Shown here piece by piece: positions 1 through 5,241 of a stretch of DNA of 11,139 nt. Origin of the DNA: an uncultured Clostridia bacterium (lineage in GTDB: Bacteria > Bacillota > Clostridia > Oscillospirales > Oscillospiraceae); NCBI GenBank assembly GCA_947169005.1, contig CAMVOG010000059.1:1-11139 (forward strand), written 5' to 3'. Made by a program: the position numbers and the translations under genes. The notes under the pieces were generated by a model, which saw only the letters and a program-made list of their open reading frames with translations, was not told the origin of the DNA and searched no databases. Each line of letters opens with the position of its first letter. Within the stretch, counting starts at the first letter, position 1.

Positions 1-291
1 AACCAGCTCGCCGATCCGGGCGTTGAGGATGGCCCCGGCGCACATGGGGCAGGGCTCCAGCGTCACGTATAGGGCGCAGCCCTCCAGCCGCCAGTCCCCC
101 AGGCGGGCGCAGGCGGCGGCGATGGCCTCGGTCTCCGCGTGAGAAAGGGCGCTCTTCCGCTCTTCCCGGCGGTTGCGGCCCTCCCCCACGATCTCTCCGT
201 TTTTCACGATAACGCAGCCCACGGGGGTCTCCCCCGCCGCCGCGGCCTCCCTGGCCAGCTCCAGGGCCCGGGCCATCCAGCGCTCCGTCAC
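1..291 (-). CDS. tadA: tRNA-specific adenosine deaminase TadA (partial, C-terminus missing)
   Basis: This is the N-terminal 97 codons of a cytidine/deoxycytidylate-deaminase-fold protein; the gene runs off the left edge in frame. The zinc-site motifs are visible: HAE (His about residue 53, with the proton-shuttling Glu two residues on) and EPCPMCAGAI with its PCxxC cysteine pair. NAR follows shortly after, as is usual in TadA. The family converts adenosine-34 to inosine in the anticodon of tRNA-Arg(ACG) in the cytoplasm and is normally about 150-170 residues long. The start is GTG at 291-289, which overlaps the TGA of the upstream acetyltransferase gene (290-288) in a GTGA junction, implying translational coupling. 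An ATG five codons further in is the alternative start. Another nucleoside deaminase is possible, but the EPCPMCAGAI block favours TadA. Confidence 0.9.
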   Translation of the reverse strand, partial: MTERWMARALELAREAAAAGETPVGCVIVKNGEIVGEGRNRREERKSALSHAETEAIAAACARLGDWRLEGCALYVTLEPCPMCAGAILNARIGELV

Positions 292-1073
292 GGGTGCAGC
301 TCCAGCTCGATCCCCTCCATATTGATGCCGATCCTGTCCCGCAGGAAGGGCGTCAGCTCCTCGGGCTTCAGCTCAAAGCGGTGGGTCTCGCCCCGCACGG
401 TCTCGCCCCCCGCGAGGCCGAAGAGGGTCAGCTTGCCCTCCTCCGTCTGGCGGGAGATCATGAGAAAGAGCTTGAAGGCCGAGGCGGGATTGCAGCTCGT
501 GTAAAAATTGTTCACGGCAAAGTCCGCGTCCGCGGCAGGCTTGTCGTCAAAGCCCAGCAGGTCCTGGTACTGGCCGTTCTGCTTGATCTGCACGGACCAT
601 TCCACCCGCTCGGAGGGGACCAGGCGGTACTCATTGCGCCCGTCGGACTGCTCCAGCCCCGGCTCGAAGCGCAGGGGCAGCACGAAGCAGTCCCCGCCGT
701 AGCCCACGTCCACGATCCAGCGCGCGCCGTCCGCCTCGGTGATATTCACCCGGTGGAGGGCCTGGCCGAAGCCAGTTTCGGGGCGGGAGATGCGGGCCAG
801 CACCCCGTAGGTGGGAAGCCCCGCGGCGTTGAGCGCCGAGCAGATCAGGCAGTTTTGCTCAAAGCAATAGCCTCCCCGGCGGCGGGTCACCAGCTTATCA
901 AAGACCGGCTCCGGCATACAGGAGACCTCCACCCCCCGGTAGGGGTCCAGAGCCTCAAAGGGGATGTGGGTAGAGTGATTGAAATGGATCCTTTGCAGCT
1001 TCTCGGTCTCGGACAGGCCCTCCAGGCTCTCCAGACCGATGCGGGCCAGATAGGCAGACAGGTCAAAGGGCAT
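288..1073 (-). CDS. nat: Arylamine N-acetyltransferase (NAT family)
   Basis: The 261-residue protein has the usual length of a bacterial arylamine N-acetyltransferase, a cytoplasmic enzyme that moves acetyl from acetyl-CoA to arylamines and hydrazines through a cysteine intermediate. The full catalytic triad is visible: Cys70 in RRGGYCFEQN, His107 in HRVNI and Asp122 in VDVGYGG. The N-terminal helical part carries the typical HFNHSTHIPFEAL block near residues 30-42. The ATG at 1073 is preceded by AAAGGAG with 7 bases of spacing. The gene's TGA overlaps the GTG of tadA, so the two are probably cotranscribed. No convincing promoter was seen in the short divergent gap shared with hicA. The natural substrate cannot be told from sequence; in gut bacteria these enzymes are known to acetylate drugs such as 5-aminosalicylate. 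Confidence 0.95.
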   Translation of the reverse strand: MPFDLSAYLARIGLESLEGLSETEKLQRIHFNHSTHIPFEALDPYRGVEVSCMPEPVFDKLVTRRRGGYCFEQNCLICSALNAAGLPTYGVLARISRPETGFGQALHRVNITEADGARWIVDVGYGGDCFVLPLRFEPGLEQSDGRNEYRLVPSERVEWSVQIKQNGQYQDLLGFDDKPAADADFAVNNFYTSCNPASAFKLFLMISRQTEEGKLTLFGLAGGETVRGETHRFELKPEELTPFLRDRIGINMEGIELELHP

Positions 1074-1104
1074 AGGGACGCTCCTTTCTCAATATCGTAT
1101 TGTC

Positions 1105-1133
1105 TTGACACGGATGCTATGTTTCGCTATACT
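1105..1133 (+). promoter_or_regulatory. Sigma-A promoter of hicAB
   Basis: TTGACA at 1105-1110, 17 bases, then TATACT at 1128-1133: a near-consensus housekeeping promoter. Transcription should start near 1140, about 15 bases before the hicA ATG. That rules out the in-frame ATG at 1119, which lies inside the promoter. The -35 box sits within a short TGTC-TT-GACA inverted repeat at 1101-1110, which could be part of an operator for autorepression, although the arms are only 4 bp. Confidence 0.85.
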
Positions 1134-1154
1134 GATGATAAGGGGGCAAAGGTC

Positions 1155-1424
1155 ATGTCTCAAAACGAAAAACTGCTTCTGGCGCTGCTCAGCGGTCGAA
1201 ACGACAAGAATTTTTCGTTTCATGACCTGTGCCATATCCTCGATTTGATCGGCGGCAAATGCCACATCCGCGGCGATCACTTTATTTACACCTTTCCGGG
1301 CATAATAAGCGTAATCAATATTCAGCCCGGAAAAAACGGCAAGGCAAAGCCCTACCAGGTCAAACAGGTGAGAGAATTCATACAGGCCAGTCATATAGGA
1401 GGCGATCTATTTGAATCAATATGA
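1155..1424 (+). CDS. hicA: HicA-family mRNA interferase toxin
   Basis: The 89-residue protein matches the longer clostridial HicA subgroup: an N-terminal KLLLALLSGRNDKNFSF helix, then GDHFIYTFPGI (with the candidate catalytic His), then INIQPGKNGKAKPYQVKQVREFI. The family has a double-stranded-RNA-binding-like fold that cleaves mRNA when free of HicB. The ATG at 1155 is chosen because the promoter places the transcript start near 1140 and AAGGGGG lies 9 bases upstream; the same frame is open far upstream but that part is only the shadow of the acetyltransferase gene. The 3' end overlaps hicB by 14 bases. Codons are visibly more AT-rich (AAA, ATT, TTT) than in the flanking genes, consistent with acquisition of a mobile toxin cassette. 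Toxin-first order is normal for hicAB. Confidence 0.85.
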   Translation: MSQNEKLLLALLSGRNDKNFSFHDLCHILDLIGGKCHIRGDHFIYTFPGIISVINIQPGKNGKAKPYQVKQVREFIQASHIGGDLFESI

Positions 1425-1620
1425 GATCATTATGTATTACAGCAAGGATGACGAGGCCTATATCGTTGAGGTGCCCGAGCTGCCCGGCTGTATGGCGGAC
1501 GGTGCGACCCGGGAGGAGGCCCTGCGCAACGCGGAGCGGATCATGCAGGAATGGATCGAAACCGCGCGGCTGGAGGGCATCCCCATTCCCGAGGCCAAGG
1601 GCCGCCTGCTGTACGCGTAA
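1411..1620 (+). CDS. hicB: HicB-family antitoxin (short form)
   Basis: The 69-residue protein has the HicB partial RNase-H-like fold signature: YYSKDDEAYIVEVPELPGCMADGATREEALRNAERIMQEWIETA. It neutralises HicA by direct binding. The start is a TTG at 1411, supported by AGGAGG at 1397-1402 with 8 bases of spacing and by the family's usual N-terminus; the next ATG in the frame would remove the first beta strand. It overlaps the hicA 3' end by 14 bases, so its translation is probably coupled to the toxin. It ends shortly after the alpha/beta domain and shows no C-terminal HTH or ribbon-helix-helix domain, so DNA binding and autorepression by this protein alone are not evident. Confidence 0.88.
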   Translation: MNQYEIIMYYSKDDEAYIVEVPELPGCMADGATREEALRNAERIMQEWIETARLEGIPIPEAKGRLLYA

Positions 1621-1640
1621 GACGAAACCATATCCGTTCA

Positions 1641-1675
1641 AGAGGCTGTGAGGCTCAACTCGCAGCCTCTTTTTC
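1641..1675 (+). terminator. Intrinsic terminator of hicAB
   Basis: A 12-bp stem (AGAGGCTGTGAG with CTCGCAGCCTCT, one G-U wobble) closes a 6-base GCTCAA loop and runs into TTTTTCT. It lies 20 bases after the hicB stop, so it ends the cassette transcript. Read from the other strand the stem also faces the 3' end of the carboxypeptidase gene, but that side has no U tract. Confidence 0.9.
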
Positions 1676-1683
1676 TCGCCCGC

Positions 1684-1704
1684 GGGGCGGCAGGCTGCCG
1701 CCCC
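1684..1704. repeat. GC-rich palindrome between convergent genes
   Basis: GGGGCGGCA at 1684-1692 and TGCCGCCCC at 1696-1704 form a perfect 9-bp stem with a 3-base loop. It sits between the hicAB terminator and the carboxypeptidase stop at 1713. Neither side has a T tract, so it is more like a REP-type extragenic palindrome or an mRNA 3'-end stabiliser than a standard terminator. Confidence 0.6.
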
Positions 1705-1712
1705 TATCAATC

Positions 1713-3497
1713 TCAATCGAGGCCGTAGAGCTCCGTGAACTTCTCTTCCAGGTAGCGGGTATAATACAGGGGATCAAAGGGGGCCCCGGCGGCCTTCTCA
1801 AAGAGGACGGCGGGGGTGTAGAGACAGCCGTACTGCCAGATGCGCTCCCGCAGCCAGGCGTTGATGGGGGCGAAGTCGCCCTTCCGCAGGCAGCCGTCCA
1901 CGTCCACGGTCTCCTTCATCTTGCACAGAAGCTGGGCCCCGTAGGCGCTGCCCAGGGCGTAGGAGGGGAAGTAGCCGATGCTGCCGCCGGACCAATGGCT
2001 GTCCTGAAGGACGCCGTGCTTATCGTCCGGCACGTCGATGCCCAGATACTCCTTATAGAGCTTGTTCCACTCGCCGGGCAGGTCGTGGACCGCCAGCTCC
2101 CCGGCCATGACGCGCTTTTCCAGCTCGTAGCGGATCATCACGTGCAGGCAGTAGGTCAGCTCGTCGGCCTCGGTGCGGATCAGGCTGGGCTCGGCCCGGT
2201 TGATGGCTTTATAAAAGTCCTCGGCGGTATAGCCCTTCATTTCCGCGGGGAAGATCTCCGCGATCATGGGGAAGAGATACTCGCAGAAGGCGCGGCTGCG
2301 GCCCAGGAGGTTTTCATAAAAGCGGCTCTGACTCTCATGGACGCCCATGGAGACGCCGCCGTCCAGCGCCGTGTAGGCCAGGTCCTCAGCGCTGCCCGTG
2401 TCGTAGAGGGCGTGGCCGCCCTCGTGGATCACGCTGAACATGGAGTAGGACACGTCCTCCTCATAATAGTGGGTGGTGATGCGCTCGTCCAGGTGGGAGC
2501 CCAGGCTGGTGGTGAAGGGATGCTCCGTGGTGGACAGGCCCACGTGCTCCGTATCCAGGCCGATAAGGGGCATGAGGCGCTTGGCCAGCTCCTCCTGGCG
2601 GGCGGCGTCGAAGCTGCCGCGGATGACGGCGTTGGAAAGCTGGGGCTTCGCCTGCACCTTTTTCAGCAGGGGGACGATGTGCTCCCGCAGGGTGGCGAAG
2701 AAGGCCTCGCAGCGCTCCTTGGTGAGACCCTCCTCGAACTGATCCAGCATATAGTCGTAGGGGTCCTTCTCCGGGGCGCAGTAGGCGGCGAATTTCTTCA
2801 CCGTGGCGAAAATCTTTTCCAGCACGGGCTCAAAGAGGGCGAAATCACTGGTATCCTTGGCCCTGTGCCACACGTCGTCGGCCTCCACCATCAGCCGTTC
2901 ATAGGCCACGTACTCCTCCATGGGGATCTTCTGCATCCGGCGGATATCCTTCAGCAGCAGGGCCACCATGCGCCGCTCCTTCTCGCTGAGCTCCGCCTTG
3001 CGGGCGTCCAGGAACTCCAGCAGGGCCACGGTCTCTTCCCCGGTGGCGAGCTTGTAGGCCTCTTCGCTGAGGATGGCCAGGGTCTGGCCCCGGTTGGCCG
3101 CCGTGCCCTTGGGGGCGGTGGTGGCGCCGTCATAATAGAGGATGCCCATGGCGTGCTCGTAGGCGGCCATCTTGGCCTGCAGCTCCATGAGCTTCTGTCT
3201 TGCTTCGTTCAGTTCCATGTTCTTTTCTCCTTCCATGCTCCAAGTGACGGCGGGGTTGGCCGCCGCCGCGTCCCGCAGGACGCGCAGCAGGCCCTCATAG
3301 ACCCGCCCCAGGTTTTCTTGCAGTTTTTCCGGCTCCCGCAGGAGGATGCGGGTCTCCTCCCCCGCCTCGGTGAGGAGATCGTAGAGGGCGTCCAGATTCC
3401 GCCCGTACCACTGGGGAAAGCCAAGCTGACGGGCCAGGGCCTCATGGAGCTGCACCTTGTCCCCGAGCTCGCTTCCTCTGAGGATCGCTGTTTTCAT
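1713..3497 (-). CDS. Barstar-like RNase inhibitor fused in frame to M32 carboxypeptidase
   Basis: One 594-codon frame carries two complete domains. Residues 1 to about 88 are barstar: WYGRNLDALYDLL near 30-42 aligns with the inhibitory helix, with Asp36 and Asp40 matching barstar Asp35 and Asp39, and Asp76 in place of Glu76. Residues 94-594 (501 aa, the normal length of a whole M32 enzyme) form a thermostable-carboxypeptidase-Taq-type zinc metallopeptidase that removes C-terminal residues from peptides. Its motifs are HPFT (326-329), DERITT (337-342), HEGGH (358-362), HESQSR (387-392), RTEAD (441-445), QDSHW (498-502) and GYFPSYALG (508-516). The first ATG (3497) follows GGGAGGGG and lies 13 bases after the barnase stop. 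An internal ATG at 3218 has its own Shine-Dalgarno, so a free peptidase may also be made. Both products lack a signal peptide and should be cytoplasmic. A sequencing error that removed a stop codon cannot be excluded. Confidence 0.9.
   Translation of the reverse strand: MKTAILRGSELGDKVQLHEALARQLGFPQWYGRNLDALYDLLTEAGEETRILLREPEKLQENLGRVYEGLLRVLRDAAAANPAVTWSMEGEKNMELNEARQKLMELQAKMAAYEHAMGILYYDGATTAPKGTAANRGQTLAILSEEAYKLATGEETVALLEFLDARKAELSEKERRMVALLLKDIRRMQKIPMEEYVAYERLMVEADDVWHRAKDTSDFALFEPVLEKIFATVKKFAAYCAPEKDPYDYMLDQFEEGLTKERCEAFFATLREHIVPLLKKVQAKPQLSNAVIRGSFDAARQEELAKRLMPLIGLDTEHVGLSTTEHPFTTSLGSHLDERITTHYYEEDVSYSMFSVIHEGGHALYDTGSAEDLAYTALDGGVSMGVHESQSRFYENLLGRSRAFCEYLFPMIAEIFPAEMKGYTAEDFYKAINRAEPSLIRTEADELTYCLHVMIRYELEKRVMAGELAVHDLPGEWNKLYKEYLGIDVPDDKHGVLQDSHWSGGSIGYFPSYALGSAYGAQLLCKMKETVDVDGCLRKGDFAPINAWLRERIWQYGCLYTPAVLFEKAAGAPFDPLYYTRYLEEKFTELYGLD
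3219..3234 (-). promoter_or_regulatory. Internal ribosome-binding site for the M32 domain
   Basis: On the minus strand, GAAGGAG lies 8 bases before the ATG at 3218-3216 (Met94 of the fused frame). These bases are also the codons of the junction between barstar and peptidase (MEGEKN). M32 proteins normally begin near MELNEAR-like sequence, exactly at this Met. So the site could start a separate peptidase while read-through from the upstream ATG makes the barstar-peptidase fusion. Confidence 0.65.
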
Positions 3498-3510
3498 GGC
3501 TGCCCCTCCC

Positions 3511-4191
3511 TCAGTAAAGCTGGGTGAACGACTCGTAGTGATCGTTCGTGTACCAGACGCTGCCGTCGCTGCCGTAAATGAGGCGCTCTCCGCCCCGGAA
3601 GCCTCCGGCGTAGTTCACGTCGCACTCCCGGTAGCTGCCCTCGGGCAGCAGGCCCTCATAGTTGCCGAAGCGGTCCCCGCCGATGCTCATGCCGGGGGCC
3701 ACGTCCCAGAGATTGCCCTCGGAGCTGACCCAGCCCAGGTCCCTGGCCTCGTTCTTGGTGATGTAGTTTGCGGGCAGGTGCCCGAAGAGGTGGATATAGA
3801 GCGCCACGTCCTCGGGAGCCGTGTAGCTGCCGTCCTCGGTGACGGCGGGCTCCTCCGGCACTTCCGCAGGCGTCTCCTCCGGGGGCGTTTCCTCCGGCTC
3901 CTGCAGGGGCTCGTCGTCCAGCTCCAGCTCGTCATCCTGCCCGGCATATTCCTCGGGAGGCTCCTGGGCCTCCTCGGCGGGCTGTTCCTCTCCGGCGGGC
4001 TCCGCTTCCTCCGCGGGAGGTGTTGTTTCCTCCTCCACGGGGAGTTGAACGGGCTCCGCCTCCTCAACGGGGAGGATGGTCTGAGTCTGCGGGTCCGCCC
4101 CGTTCCCGGGCAGCTCCGCGGCCCCGCCGCAGCCCGCAAAGAGCCCCAGCACCAGGGCAAGGGCAAGGATTAATACGATAATTTTTTTCAT
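3511..4191 (-). CDS. Barnase-type ribonuclease carried on a lipoprotein
   Basis: The N-terminus (MKKIIVLILALALVLGLFAGC) is a lipoprotein signal with lipobox LFAGC, so mature protein should start at lipidated Cys21 on the outer face of the membrane. Residues ~24-125 are a disordered spacer of Glu, Pro and Ala. Residues ~126-226 align along their length with barnase: LPANYITKNEA, LGWVSSEGNL, DVAPGMSIGGD, YRECDVNY, GFRGGER and NDHYESF. Catalytic equivalents are present: Lys146 (K27), Glu189 (E73), Arg199 (R83), Arg203 (R87), His218 (H102) and Tyr219 (Y103). The guanine-loop Arg59 is replaced by Tyr178. The family cleaves single-stranded RNA after purines, preferring G. The ATG at 4191 has GGAG 8 bases upstream. 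The barstar gene follows after 13 bases, as expected for self-protection. Classical barnase is secreted free, so the tether is unusual. Confidence 0.93.
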   Translation of the reverse strand: MKKIIVLILALALVLGLFAGCGGAAELPGNGADPQTQTILPVEEAEPVQLPVEEETTPPAEEAEPAGEEQPAEEAQEPPEEYAGQDDELELDDEPLQEPEETPPEETPAEVPEEPAVTEDGSYTAPEDVALYIHLFGHLPANYITKNEARDLGWVSSEGNLWDVAPGMSIGGDRFGNYEGLLPEGSYRECDVNYAGGFRGGERLIYGSDGSVWYTNDHYESFTQLY

Positions 4192-4234
4192 TGGCTTCTC
4201 CGTTCTCCCATCACGGGCCGTGAATTCCCGCGGC

Positions 4235-5173
4235 TTATCTTCTCCGCCGTCTGCGGCGGCGGGGCTTGCGTCCGCCGGTGAGGCGGCAGCGATAGAGGCT
4301 ACTGGCCCCGGCGTAGGCCTCCAGGACCTCCTCGCCGGGAGGCGGCACCGTCAGCTCGCCCAGCCAGCCGGCCTCGCCCTTCCTCAGCTCCAGCCGACAG
4401 AGGAAGCGCCCGTGCTCCGGGCAGCGGGCCATGCCCCAGTACTCCGGGCTTTCGGGGGCGTGGCGCCACTCCGTCACCCAGATGTGCCGCTCGCAGAGGG
4501 GACACTGGGGGGAGCGGCTGCCGCGGGCGTCCAGGGCCGGCTCCCGCTCGGCAAAGGGCCCCGTCGTCCGGGGCGGCCGGGGCTCAAAATCCTTCGCCGA
4601 CAGCCGCGGCTTGCGGCGGCGGGAGAGCTTCACCTTGGGTGGGGGCACGTAGTCGATGTCCTCCCTGGTCAGCAGCTTCGTGACCAGGGCCGTATACAGG
4701 GAGTCGTTCAGGGCGTTGTGGTAATCGTAGATATCCGGGATGCCCAGGTATTCCACCACCCGCCAGAGGGCGAGCTGATGCCCCGTGACGCCGAAGACCC
4801 GGCCCATGACGGCCTGGAGGTCATTGGCCTTGTCGGGCAGATCGTATTCCGCACCCCAGAAGACGCAGCTTTTTTTCAAGGCGTCCAGGTCCTGGCCGCC
4901 CCAGGAGGCGAACTCCGTTTCGTCCCCGCACCAGGCGCGGAACTGCTCCCAGGCGGCCTTGAACTTCATGTCTGAGGCCTTGGAGCGGTCCAGCTCCGGC
5001 AGACGCTTGGCCCCGTGGTCAAACTTTTTGTGCACGCGGGGGCGGATGTACAGGTCTATCGTGTCCAGAATGGGACCGCCGGGCTCCGCGATCTTCACCG
5101 CGCCGATCTGCAGGATTTCATCCAGCGCCGTTTTGTCGTAGCCCCGGTTCCATTCCAGGTCCATGATGATCAA
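4235..5173 (-). CDS. DEDDh 3'-5' exonuclease (DnaQ/ERI-1-like) with zinc-ribbon-like and poly-Arg tail
   Basis: The first ~170 of 312 residues form an RNase-H-like 3'-5' exonuclease domain. The four acidic metal ligands and the general base fit Asp5/Glu7 (MDLEWN), Asp95 (WGGQDLDAL), and His152/Asp157 (HNALNDSLY). The pattern resembles the KapD/ERI-1 type acting on DNA or RNA ends rather than a polymerase proofreading subunit. The C-terminal part has CPLC (224-227), CPEH (251-254) and Cys259, a possible zinc ribbon for nucleic-acid binding, and the last eight residues (305-312) are all Arg. The start is uncertain. TTG at 5173 keeps the first beta strand before Asp5 and a TGA lies in frame three codons upstream; the next start, ATG at 5164, would begin at MDLEWN. 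Neither has a clear Shine-Dalgarno. The barnase gene follows after 43 bases. Confidence 0.88.
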   Translation of the reverse strand: MIIMDLEWNRGYDKTALDEILQIGAVKIAEPGGPILDTIDLYIRPRVHKKFDHGAKRLPELDRSKASDMKFKAAWEQFRAWCGDETEFASWGGQDLDALKKSCVFWGAEYDLPDKANDLQAVMGRVFGVTGHQLALWRVVEYLGIPDIYDYHNALNDSLYTALVTKLLTREDIDYVPPPKVKLSRRRKPRLSAKDFEPRPPRTTGPFAEREPALDARGSRSPQCPLCERHIWVTEWRHAPESPEYWGMARCPEHGRFLCRLELRKGEAGWLGELTVPPPGEEVLEAYAGASSLYRCRLTGGRKPRRRRRRRR

Positions 5174-5205
5174 AGGCGATCACTGCTCTCTTTCTTCATG
5201 GAAAC

Positions 5206-5227
5206 CCCCGCGGCGCGCGCCGCGGGG
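5206..5227. terminator. Perfect 22-bp GC palindrome, possible weak terminator
   Basis: An uninterrupted palindrome of only G and C spans 5206-5227 (outer arms CCCCGCGG and CCGCGGGG). It lies between the stop of the flippase gene (5242) and the start of the exonuclease gene (5173). On the minus transcript it is followed only by GGUUUCC, so it may act as a partial terminator, attenuator or RNA-processing boundary. On the plus strand it is followed by a T-rich stretch, but no plus-strand gene ends there. Confidence 0.6.
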
Positions 5228-5241
5228 CTCCGTTTCTTTCT

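Noticed and set aside
294..1154. Upstream extension of the hicA frame toward 294
   Set aside because: It is antisense to the acetyltransferase gene and upstream of the mapped-by-sequence hicA promoter; the real start is the ATG at 1155.
1551..3527. A 658-codon open frame on the plus strand opposite the carboxypeptidase gene
   Set aside because: It is the antisense shadow of a clear M32/barstar gene; its product is a low-complexity Gly/Leu/Val/Gln mixture with no motif, as expected in GC-rich DNA.
3839..4048. A serine-rich small frame on the plus strand
   Set aside because: It is the antisense reading of the Glu/Pro-rich spacer of the barnase lipoprotein.
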